From contig JAJNNY010000004.1 in the NCBI GenBank assembly GCA_022453515.1, positions 992,001 to 1,056,000 on the forward strand: a DNA stretch of 64,000 bases. Reading direction: 5' to 3'. The notes under the pieces were generated by a model, which saw only the letters and a list, made by a program, of their open reading frames with translations, was not told the origin of the DNA and ran no database searches. The translations under genes and the position numbers were made by a program. The DNA comes from Astrocystis sublimbata (lineage: Eukaryota; Ascomycota; Sordariomycetes; Xylariales; Xylariaceae). This document shows, piece after piece, positions 34,794-44,543 of the stretch (the stretch's first letter is position 1; each line of letters opens with the position of its first letter).

Positions 34794-35820
34794 GGTCGTG
34801 TGTTCTTGGGATGAGCGAACCAAGCACCAATTGTCCAATGCACTTCCTCCAGCAACATCTATGCCCAATCACGTGTGGGTGTGAGTACAGAGTACGAGGA
34901 CGAGTAGGTTAAATTCCGACTGATTTTGACGATGGAGCCTGACATCCAGGCTGAGTGGGCGCTCTAGCGGCTGAAGCGCCGGTAGCTGATCTTTAGCGCA
35001 GAACGTTGGGCGACACGCAGGTCTCGCAGGTCTGTCTCCCCATACACGCTAGGTAGTGCGCATGTCGCTTGTGCTTCGTACTCAGCAGGTGGAATATCGC
35101 CGGCAAAGCCTGACTGATTCCGCGAGCCGCTAAGGTTGCTGAGGCAAACTAATGCGACTCGGAGTGCCCGGAAATAGAAGGACAGAATCTGTGGTGGGAT
35201 GCTAACATTGAATACCTCGGAAATACTGGGAAACTGGAGAACAGAACGTCCTTACTCAAGTACCTGGTGGGTACCTGTATGGCGGGGTGCATCCACGTCG
35301 ACACCGTCCTTTGCTGCCACCAAAAGGGCATTGTGGACGAGTAGATGGAATTCGAACGTGCTAGGTAAGGTAGTTGGAAGTGAGGGCCGACTAGTAGCAT
35401 ACAAAGTGCCCAATCACAGTTGGTGGTAGTTGTGAACATGTAAAAAGGTAAGTACCTACTTAGTAGGTAGCACCTGCCAACGTAAACAACCGCCAGATAC
35501 AGTCAGTACCTACCCACATGCTCTTTGTCTTTGACCTTGAGCGCAGACGACACAACACTCTCTTCGCCGCCTCGTCGGATATCGTATCCACAAACTTACC
35601 TATAATCAACATCCTCATAATAACATACTAGACCGAGCCCGCCACGAGACCCCTGAGCGACGGGCCTTGGGGACAGCCATTATCTGCGTTGACAATGGTG
35701 TCATGACATGACATGACAAGATCGTACTACCTACCGACTATCTATCCCCTTTGCCATACCGCCATACCGCCATTCGCCTGCCTCAGTGCCTACCTCCTAC
35801 CTAAGCTAATTCGCTAGCCA
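34794..35820. promoter_or_regulatory. Divergent promoter region DUF1763 / CHY-RING
   Basis: About 1 kb with promoters in both directions. Contains TAGGTA clusters at about 35,440-35,520 and tandem CCATACCG-type repeats at about 35,753-35,773. Mirrored at 52,484-53,510. Confidence 0.4.
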
Positions 35821-37886
35821 ATGACGTCTCTCGTAACAGAGTTGCTGGTCAACCCGGTCCTTCGTCAAGCACGCCGCTTTTCCTTTTCACGTCCGTCCTT
35901 TGCATCTGATCTGCCTCATCCAGATTCTCCGCGACGCACCGCGCAAGCCTGTCCTCTTTCGCCCCAAGATGAGCCCATAGTCGAGACGGACGAGGCTCAT
36001 TCTTTGCAAACCGACTCTGAAGACAGTGCATCCTCGCGACGCTCTTCCTGCACTTCTGTCGTTACCAGCCCGTCCTTGAACACCGATCGGGTGGATGGGG
36101 CGCATAGTTCGCCGCACAATACCGCCATTCCCGTATCCCCTGACACTTCCGTCGTTGATGCTCAAGTATCCAGCCCGCGAAACACGCCGCCCGAGATCGT
36201 CGCTTCCAGTATGAATACACACGACCCACCAGCCTCGCCCTCTATGCGGAACCACACACCTCTACCGGAAGATGATGGGATGAGTTCGATGAGAAAGCGT
36301 ATACTGGCTATTCAAGCCCAGGGAATCGCCAACAACGACAAAGCCTATTTGATGCACCAGTTGCTACAAGAAGGATATACACGCTCTCAGGCCCGCATTA
36401 CACTCGGACAGCCACTTTCCCCCGCCAGTCCCCGACCTTCCGAGGCAAAACAAGCCTCGCATAGTCCTGGGCCATTAGAGTCATTCAAATTCTGGCACAA
36501 TGCGTTAGGCGAGGCCGAGGTCGGCGACGAGTTCGCCTTGACAGACCAGGATCTCGAGCCCACATTTGTGCCCAAGGAACAACCCGCGGAGTCGACCTCG
36601 GATGCGGCGGATGGTGATATCAACGACGAGAAGCTCCTCGGCTGTGAACATTACAGGCGCAACGTGAAGTTACAATGCTCAACATGCGACCGATGGTATA
36701 CGTGCCGATTCTGCCATGACAATGTAGAGAATCACACTCTTATCAGGAAGGAGACGCGGAATATGTTATGTATGTTCTGCGGGACCGCCCAGAAAGCTAG
36801 TCATACATGTGTGTCGTGTGAAGCGCCGGCGGCAAGTTACTACTGCGACATATGCAAACTATGGAATGATGACCCCAATAAGCCTTGCTATCATTGCAGT
36901 GACTGTGGTATTTGCAGAATAGGGCACGGCATTGGAAAAGACTTCTACCACTGCAAGGTAAGTAAGCCCCTCTACCCTCTTCTCAGACAAGTCCCCGACT
37001 CATCACCGAGTAGAAATGTTGTGCCTGCATTGCCATATCGACTCAATCGGATCACAAGTGCATCGAGCGCGCCATAGATTGCGACTGCCCCATATGCGGT
37101 GACTACATGTTTACATCGCCCAAACGTGTATGCTTCATGCGTTGTGGGCACAGCATACACCGAGATTGCCTGGATGAGCACCTGAAAACTTCTTACAAGT
37201 GCCCCATCTGCAACAAGAGTTTACTCAACATGGAATCCCAGTTCCGCAACCTGGACCTCTCTATCCAAGCGCAGCCAATGCCACCCGAGTTCAAAGATAC
37301 ACGCGCCATGGTTCTATGTCATGATTGCTCGGCCAAGAGCTCGACCATTTACCATTGGCTTGGCTTAAAATGTGGTGTCTGCCAGTCTTTCAACACCGCC
37401 CAACTTCAGATCATTGGTCTGGATGGCAATGAAGTCAACGAGAACGACCTGGCGGTGGGACGTAGTGCACAGGTGCCGGGCATGGTTCACCTTGGACACT
37501 CCGACTTGATCGGAATGGATGGTCTTGCTACACGCGGCCGTCGCCGACATTCATCCTCAGTTCCGGCCTCAGCTTTCGTGGGTGCAGACATTGCCTTCTT
37601 CCCGACTGACAGACGGGGACGCTCCGTGTCGCCGATTCCCACGCCGGGGCGCTTGTTGCATGCCTCCGGCGGTGGTGGTTACTTTGACTTAGAAGGAGAT
37701 GAGGACAACGGGGACATTTTCGGCTTCTGGAGGCGCTTCCCGCGCAGCTTAACGAGCCATGACGAAGAAGACGACGATGACGCTGGTGAGTCCAGCGACG
37801 AAATGACCTCGGACGACGAGATGGGAGATGATGATGACGCCGAGGAATCCGAGGACGATGATTTCGACTTGCTGGGTCATAGATAG
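35821..37886 (+). CDS. CHY zinc finger / RING E3 ubiquitin ligase, RCHY1 (PIRH2)-like (arm copy 1)
   Basis: Exons 35821-36957 and 37014-37886 encode about 669 residues. Residues 1-270 are Ser/Pro-rich and low complexity. The CHY zinc finger starts near residue 274 (GCEHYRRNVKLQCSTC, then WYTCRFCHD). The CTCHY region follows (CEAPAASYYCDICKLWNDD, HCSDCGICRIGHG) and is interrupted by the intron within the Cys cluster, DFYHCK joined to KCCACIA. The RING has CPICGDYMF, MRCGHSIHRDCLDEHL and YKCPICNK, then a C-terminal zinc ribbon (VLCHDCSAKS, LKCGVCQSF). The C-terminus is an Asp/Glu-rich tail. RCHY1-type proteins are E3 ubiquitin ligases. All zinc ligands I can locate are present. Confidence 0.93.
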
Positions 37887-38369
37887 AGTCGGCACCTGGA
37901 TGCGGCATGGTTTTTCCGAGAAAGGACATCCGATCGGCGTTTTTGGGATTGGCGTTGGCATTTTAGTCTTGTGATGATTGATGATACCAAAACATGAACT
38001 ACCGGCGCTCAGGTTGCTTTTGTATTTTCTTTCTCTCCCTTCGTGTTTGTCTGTATGGCTGTCATTGGGATTTGTGCTGCATGGCTTGGAATATGCATCT
38101 GCCAGGATCAACTGATGAACGGGTAAAACTGGATATAATCACTATTCGGACAATCGGAAATCCTCACTCTTGTCATACGATATGTTAGGCTTGATGAAAT
38201 ATACGATATTGAATTCATGATGTTACACTGCTTTCCTTGTCCGAGAAGGATTAACAGAAGTCCCCTGACTGTGAACACCGGACGCCTTGCTCAGCCATTT
38301 CGCGAAATCAGAATGCCCTCTCTCGGCTTCTCTAACCGCTGCCATGCACCACTTCATCTTACATCTCTC
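37887..38369. other. Convergent intergenic region CHY-RING/MZT1
   Basis: About 480 bases between convergent genes, presumably 3' UTRs. Mirrored at 49,935-50,417. Confidence 0.4.
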
Positions 38370-38867
38370 TCATTGATTGCTACCAGAAGCTGCGGCGTTA
38401 GCGAAGTTGACCTTCTGCGCCTCTTTGCGCAGATACTGTACGACGTTCTGGACACCATTTTATCAGTACGAGATTGACGATACGTTACTACCGCCCTCTA
38501 GAAATCCGGCATAGGATGTTAAGTAGCTAGGGGAAGGGAAAGGCAAGAAGACTCACCGCAAGCGCCTCGGGATTCACGCCGTTCTCGACCATGGAGATGC
38601 AGACTGAGAGGGTCCGGCGGTCGAGGTGGCAGTTCTGTTTAGTTGACGGGTCAGTTTGAGTGCCCGATGACGGAAGTAATGGGTTGATGTATCATGTAAG
38701 ATATGTCACATGAGATAATTAAGGTAATGTAGGCAAGTTTCAATGGAGGTTAGGTGGTAGAAGGCACGCACTAGGATTGTGGATATCTCGTGTAGAATGT
38801 CGACTGCCTGCCGAGCGGCATCTTGCTTTTGATTGTCACCCGGCGGGGCAGGCGGTGGTGGTGGCAT
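38370..38867 (-). CDS. MZT1: Mitotic-spindle organizing protein 1 (MOZART1) (arm copy 1)
   Basis: Three short minus-strand exons, 38867-38772, 38634-38557 and 38447-38370, give 83 residues. After a proline-rich start ([12 protein letters not shown]) the sequence [13 protein letters not shown] / [23 protein letters not shown] / [10 protein letters not shown] is the MOZART1 helical core. MZT1 binds the N-terminal region of gamma-tubulin complex proteins and recruits them to spindle poles. The exon pattern (two of exactly 78 nt) is too short for simple open-frame detection. Intron donors are GTGCGT and GTGAGT. Confidence 0.93.
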
Positions 38868-39327
38868 GTTTATGATGTTGACTTGCTTGTGTTTCTCAAT
38901 TGTTCAGTTTGTTCGGGTTATATATCTCATTCATTGAGAGTGGTGATGGATTGTATGTTGTTGAGATCGAGCCTTATACGCGCTGGATACTCGCTCGACG
39001 GTCTTGCGTTGCGCGGTCGCAGCTGGTCGCAGCTGACAGCTTGGATCCAGAGTACTATGTACATGCAGGTGATATGGAGATACACATTTAACGAACAACA
39101 CTTCTACTTCAGATCGAAGTAAACATTGCTTTGATATTACAGGGAGACGATTATTTGGATATGGTGTTAAGCAATAGTCAATTGGGTATGTTTCATGTCA
39201 TGCCGTCATTATAACCGACAAAGCCAGGCCAGTCTTGTGTAGTATAAACCCGTAACTCCAAACACCCACGATGCGTATCTCATTCATTCCCTTACCCATC
39301 CTCTCTCGCCAGATCAATCCACACAAA
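38868..39327. other. Intergenic region MZT1 upstream / SPC25 3' side
   Basis: About 460 bases; expected to contain the MZT1 promoter. A tandem CGCAGCTGGT-like decamer pair sits at about 39,017-39,036. Mirrored at 48,977-49,436. Confidence 0.4.
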
Positions 39328-40172
39328 TCACGACTTCATCGCCTCGACAAACAACTCCCTCATACCCTTCAGTAGCGCCGGTAGCTCCCTGCTCTCATTC
39401 ACCCTTTCCAGCACCCGATCAATCTTCTCGCGCTCCACCTTCGGGCGACAGTGCTTGACCTCGTAATCCCTCGATGCCGTACTAAGCTCGAACCAGGCCT
39501 CGCGCTCCCAATCCCGCTCGTCGACATGGGTGTACACGAACTTGAGGCGGTCGTTCTGCCCCGCCCCCTCGATCCGCAAGCACAGGTTCGTCACCCAGAA
39601 GTCGAGCTCGGGCACGTTGAAGCGGGACTGCGCCTCGACGCGGGCCGCATGCGCCCGCTGCGCGGCCAATCGCGCGTCGATCTCCTTCTGGGCCTCGGCG
39701 ATTTGCTTCTTGAGGGCGTCGCGCGCCGTGAGGTTCGAGTCCCGCTGCGAGGTCAGGGAGCCGATGGCGCTCTCCATCTCGCGGCGCTCGGCGTCTTCTT
39801 TGGAGCGGGTCTGTTGGTGTGTGCTTATCTTGTGCTGCACGATTTCCATGTCTTTCTTCCGCATGCGCTGGTCTTCTGTTGGTGCGTAGACATGTTAGTA
39901 GAATAATCAAGCATGTCGTAAGCAATGGTGGCCGGCATACCTGATAGTTCGGCCATGTTCATGCGGAATTGGTTGTGCTCTTCTAGCACGCGCTTTCGCC
40001 CTTGTTCTATGAATGCGTCGAATCTGGCGGTGAATTTGGCCATGCGATCGCGCAGTTCGTCGAAGCCGAAGTTGATGCTGGGTAGCTGGTCGGCCATCGA
40101 GGGGGCCATTGCCGACATGGTCGGGCGGCCGCTCAGGCTCGAGGAAAGGGAGGACTCGAATGCCGTCGACAT
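39328..40172 (-). CDS. SPC25: Kinetochore protein Spc25 (NDC80 complex) (arm copy 1)
   Basis: Minus-strand exons 40172-39941 and 39875-39328 give 259 residues. The N-terminal half is charged and heptad-like (EDQRMRKKDMEIVQHKI through LKKQIAEAQKEIDARLAAQ), the coiled coil that pairs with Spc24. The C-terminal RWD-type globular domain reads ELDFWVTNLCLRIEGAG, LKFVYTHVDERDWEREAWFEL and RDYEVKHCRPK, a strong Spc25 signature. The protein belongs to the outer kinetochore NDC80 complex. The start used is the ATG giving MSTAFESS; an upstream in-frame ATG lies in the divergent promoter. Confidence 0.95.
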
Positions 40173-40717
40173 GTTGTTTTGTTGTTGAAGTTGCGCCGTG
40201 GAAGGCGAGACTCGGAATTGTGTTGGTGCTTTGAGGCTCGAAACGGTGTTGTATACAGTAGGTCGCAACGAGTGGATGATGTAGGTACTGTGGTGGTTGC
40301 GCCTAGGTGGGATGCAGGTGCGGGCTGTTTACTTTCCCATTTGGTTGCCCAGGCAGGATGGCAGGTCAGGCACATGCCAAATTGCCGCCAAGAGCCCCAC
40401 TATCAAGCCTCTAGAGGAAAATATACCTATGCAGCTAAACCAATCAAGATTTGATAAGATAAAACATTCAAAAGTTACCTCCCTAGGTAGTACTTTCTTT
40501 TTTTTGACGAGCATCTGGCATTCTTTGTTTGTGACTGATCACACGGTTACCAGACCAAATTTGGTCGTGTATATTCTTCAGCCTCTGTCGTCACTCTTCT
40601 GCTTTTGGTGTCTCTTTGGTTCACCGCTTTTGTATCCGACCTCTCAGATCGTGGCAGCGATGCACATACAACAACTCAAACGAAGGACGACTGACAGCAT
40701 AGAGCTGAGCTCTCCGA
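40173..40717. promoter_or_regulatory. Bidirectional promoter SPC25 / RRN6
   Basis: 545 bases between divergently transcribed genes whose starts face away from each other. Open frames crossing it are unsupported. Mirrored at 47,587-48,131. Confidence 0.6.
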
Positions 40718-43700
40718 ATGACTGAACGCCGCCTCTTCGAGTCAGTTGTTGGCTTATCAGGACGCCTTTCGCACATCCCATACGGAGCTGAAAAGCCAGA
40801 GGATTGCGGATGGCGTTCCTCTCGGAACTTCACCCGCGGTGGTAGGTACTATCTCATGCAACGCTCATCAACCGAGCTAACACCGTCATCAGCTCCCGTT
40901 CTCAGGTCTCTGGGCCCTTGTATAACATGGGTCCCAGCCGAACCCGACCACACTGCGGATTTACTGCCACCACGGGGAACCTTGTGGCAGGACACTCGGC
41001 GGCAGCAAAGATGGCTCATGAGAAATCATCCTGAAGCCAGCTTAGGAAACAATGTCTTACTTGACCAGCTTGCAGAAGACGACGCAACAGTTCCCTTTCG
41101 ACAAGAGGACAACGGAAACAACCCTTTCTTTGCGCTTGGCGAATTGACCGATACATCACTGCGGAGGCATGCTGGCGTCCCATTACTTGTTACTGTTAGT
41201 GGCAGTGCAGATAATATCCTACGTCTCGCAAGGGTGAACCAAGAAAAATGGACATGGTCCGGTGAGCCAAATGTCACCTTACGCCTGGGCGAAATGGGCA
41301 CTGAGAAACCGGCCATGTGGATTGATGAAGATCTGGGGCCTATTCGTCGTGTCAAGTGCTTTGTCGACCACACACCGTATAACCCTACACGATGGGTAGC
41401 AGTGCAGCGAGACTCAGGCACCACGATCTTGCAACCGGAATATCGCAGTGAGCCACCAGATGGCAGCGCCGAAGACACGGCTTCACGTATTGCTGCGAAC
41501 CCACTCGTTCGCATATCACGAAACTCGACTGGAGGCGGCATCCATTCCGATGTCTCCTTCAACCCAAGTGCGCGATCGAGCCAACGGGAACTTGCTATCA
41601 TCGACGAGCGGGGTTTTTGGAGTCTCTGGGATGTTATGTACCATAAACATCGCTCAGATGAGCACATGCCTAAGATGCGCATGTGCGGTCATATCGATCG
41701 TGGTGTTTTGGAGAAGCTCCCAAAACAGGATTCTACTCCTACCCAGTGGCACAAAATATTATGGGTTGGTCGCTCCGCGGATGATTTGGATTTGCTGGGA
41801 AAATTGGACCTCAATGCCGACAGTGAAGAGCTGGGCCCTCAAACCGCATTTTCGCAATTACATCGCAGCTCCTCGTTGCTTATATGCAATCCACAACAAG
41901 TCAGGTTCCTAGACCTGGACACTGGTGCATATCTGCCGGATCTGGATTTCCTTCGGCAGGACAACGTAGACTGCATATTGGACATACACGTTACCCCTGA
42001 TCCACAATACTTCTTTGTGTTGACCACTTCTAAGCTCTTCATTGTCAGGTTGTATAATCAACCTGGGATGGTATGGGGCCAGTCGCAAAAGATATGGTCG
42101 ATCATATACTCAACGCCTCATTTTAGGAGTCGCTTCGATCGAAGCCTGAGATTGGCCCTCAATCCAAGTGTCAAGCCCAACCAAGCAACTTCCCTTGTCT
42201 TCGTACACTCTTCCAAAAATGCGTGGACCGATATATTCTATATCGAATTTTCCCAAACGAGTCCTAATCAAGTCAAGTGCCAAGCAAATGTTTCTGGGCT
42301 TCGCAGCCTAAAGAGCACTTTGCTCAAGAAGGCAATCCGAACATTATTCGTCTTACCAGTGCCAATTATCGTCAACGCATCCAGATCCTTGACAGATATG
42401 GGGCGCGTCATAGCCGAGAAACAGCTCACATTATGTCAGATTGCGGTCCTACGATCTGATATGTCTATAGACTCTGCGCTTTGCATGTACTCATCTTCAT
42501 CTGGTATTCAGATCAGGCTACCGAATGTGAGGACTGCTCGACAATCAAAGACCGGTCCCCAAAAAGCTTTGCGAACCACGTCATATTTCTTCGCTGATGA
42601 CACTGATGACGATGAGTTGGCCGTGCCCAAGAAACATAGTCCGCGTCTTTCTCAAAGGAACATCAAAGCATTTTACGAGCACCTCAACTCTGTATCGTCG
42701 GACTTGAACGAATACCATGCTGTGAATTCTACGAGAAGTGTGTTTAATCCATTCAACACAGCTTATCGCAGTATCGAGGAGACTTTGCAGACTGGACTCA
42801 TGCCTGCCAGCACACTGTAAGCTATTCTCCTGTTTGTTGGTTGCACAGTTCACAAGATTAACCAAAGCATGCAGCTTCCAGATAATGCCGAATTCTAAAC
42901 AAATGTCACGACAATCATTTTCTGCACTAAATTGGGAGACTGAGCTCTTGAGGCTAAGTAACATACATCCGGAAGTAGTCGTGTATGTGCTCAATGCGCT
43001 CCGGTTTCGCTTGCCAGATTCCGTCTCAGCTTCGCTGGAAGAGGTGTATTCGAAGGCCTTTGAAATCACCAAGAGCTCTATAGCTGCGGGTGAGGGTGGT
43101 GAAACACACGAGAGCCGGGTGGTTGCGATATCCGAACAGATATTCTACGACTTTTATCTGTCATTATACGGCATCGGCTACCGCAGCCCAATCAGGGAAC
43201 AATCCCAAGCTTCTACAGAGGAAAACACACTGCCGGACAGTCAACCCGAAACCTTGCCCATCAGTCCATTACGATACGAGACACCCGTGTCAGCCCCATT
43301 CACCCCATTGTCCTCGAGGTCCCAATCGGAAGCAGTCGAAGGCGAAGACCCAGCAATGACGTTACTCAGGTCTTATACAGGGACGGGGAACTTCGTGCCA
43401 GAAAGGAAGCTTGAACTGCTCGACAAATGGCAACTCGGCGCCGAACCTGCAGATTACAACTTCGACCTCGAAAGAAATGTTGGGCTAGACGTGGGCAAGA
43501 TCAGGAGGGCAAAGCAGGCCGCCCGGGAGGACCGCAAGCGTCGTCGGACGGCTACTCTATTGCAAGTATCCCAGGAGCCGGAACTACCTGCGACGCAACC
43601 GAACCCGGAGACCAAGACCTTTAGCAGTCAGCCCAGCGGATACAACACGCCGCGAAATATGATATTTTCAGATCCGCTGGTCGCTATGTCGCAGCCTGCG

Positions 43701-43760
43701 TTCGGGCCGTTTGGTAGACGGCCGAATAAGAGGATCAAGAAGCGGAAGGGCGGTTTTTAA
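40718..43760 (+). CDS. RRN6: RNA polymerase I-specific transcription initiation factor Rrn6-like (arm copy 1)
   Basis: Main exons are 40718-42816 and 42875-43760, 994 residues if uninterrupted. A further in-frame 51-nt intron is likely at 40842-40892 (GTAGGT donor, GCTAAC branch, ATCAG acceptor); splicing gives TRG-APVLRSLGPC and 977 residues. The protein has a WD40-like N-terminal half (for example PLLVTVSGSADNILRLARV, ELAIIDERGFWSLWDV, LLICNPQQVRFLDLDTG) followed by a helical region and a Lys/Arg-rich C-terminus ending NKRIKKRKGGF, as in the Rrn6 subunit of the core factor that loads RNA polymerase I at rDNA. Its stop is only 40 bp from the end of the perfect arm. Confidence 0.85.
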
Positions 43761-43800
43761 AGCTTTATTGGCATGTTGGCATGTTGGGGTTGGAGTATTT

Positions 43801-44503
43801 TAGCAAAGTTGTAGTATTATGTATGAACAATATACGCATAAGAAGACTTACTATCAGATTCTTCCACTTGTCACTCGATTATTTGTTTATTATTTCATTA
43901 TTACCTTGTTATATATAGCTTATCTATATATATTCTATTAATTATATAACGTTATCCACCAGTCTGTTGCACCTAAGTTAGTGTTGCACTTCTTCTATAA
44001 TTTCAAACCTTCTTCTTTTATCTACAAATAATCTAACCAATTATAAATAACATATAAATCTAGTAAAGCTAATCTATATCTAGTAGTTAAAGTAAAAAAC
44101 GCACCTTATTGTTCTTTTTTAACAGCTTGTCCTAAAATCTTCTATATTTCAACCATACCTTAAGTAATAATTTAAAACGAACAATAAGGGTGCGTTTTTA
44201 CTTTTAAATACTAGCTATAGATTAGATTTACTAGATTTATATGTCTATTAGTCATAACTCTTGGTTAGATACTTTTTGTAATAAAGAAGAAGGTTTTGAC
44301 ATTTATAGAAAGTGCAACACATAACTTAGGTGCAACAGACTTTGGATAACCGTTATATAATTAATAGAATATATATCAAATCAACTTATATAACAAGGTA
44401 ATAATGAAATAATAAACAACTAACTCGAGTGCCAAGTGGAAGAATCTAATAAGTAAGCTTTCTTATGAGTATATTGTTCATACATTAATACTACAACTTG
44501 CTC
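43801..44503. repeat. Palindrome centre: imperfect AT-rich inverted repeat with diverged arms
   Basis: 703 bp. Reading inward, 43,801-44,122 and the complement of 44,503-44,172 remain alignable but with many substitutions and small indels, unlike the perfect arms outside. Inner inverted ends are AACGCACCTTATTGTTC (about 44,098) and its near complement GAACAATAAGGGTGCGTT (about 44,179-44,196), with a loop of about 50 bp. A second inverted pair is GTCTGTTGCACCTAAGTTA (from about 43,962) and TAACTTAGGTGCAACAGAC (to about 44,340). The region has no open frame. It looks like a decayed MITE-like element with flanking repeat (inference). Confidence 0.8.
43945..44358. mobile_element. Probable MITE-like remnant inside the palindrome centre
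   Basis: About 410 bp bounded by matching terminal inverted sequences beginning (T)ATAAC-G-TTATCC on both sides and continuing through GTCTGTTGCACCTAAGTTA. TA dinucleotides flank both ends, compatible with Tc1/mariner-like insertion, but no transposase frame is present. AT-rich with no coding potential. The assignment rests on termini and size only. Confidence 0.5.
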
Positions 44504-44543
44504 AAATACTCCAACCCCAACATGCCAACATGCCAATAAAGCT

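Larger units (their letters stand above)
25390..43800 (+). repeat. Palindrome arm A (copy 1), 18,411 bp
   Basis: Every gene and open frame in this segment recurs on the opposite strand at 88,304 minus its position, with identical translations and no coordinate drift over 18.4 kb, so there are no indels and no amino-acid changes in any frame compared. Base-level checks at both ends place the last matched bases at 25,390/62,914 and 43,800/44,504. The first mismatch inward is 43,801/44,503 and outward 25,389/62,915. Gene order (strand): Kre9-like (-), MOB1 (+), SLC25 (-), DUF1763 (-), CHY-RING (+), MZT1 (-), SPC25 (-), RRN6 (+). Confidence 0.97.

Noticed and set aside
39451..39906. 151-codon plus-strand frame with Leu/Val-rich composition
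   Set aside because: Antisense to the SPC25 coiled-coil exon; strand symmetry of a charged GC-rich exon explains it.
43801..44503. Active transposon at the palindrome centre
   Set aside because: No transposase frame and AT-rich decay; only terminal inverted repeats support a mobile-element origin.
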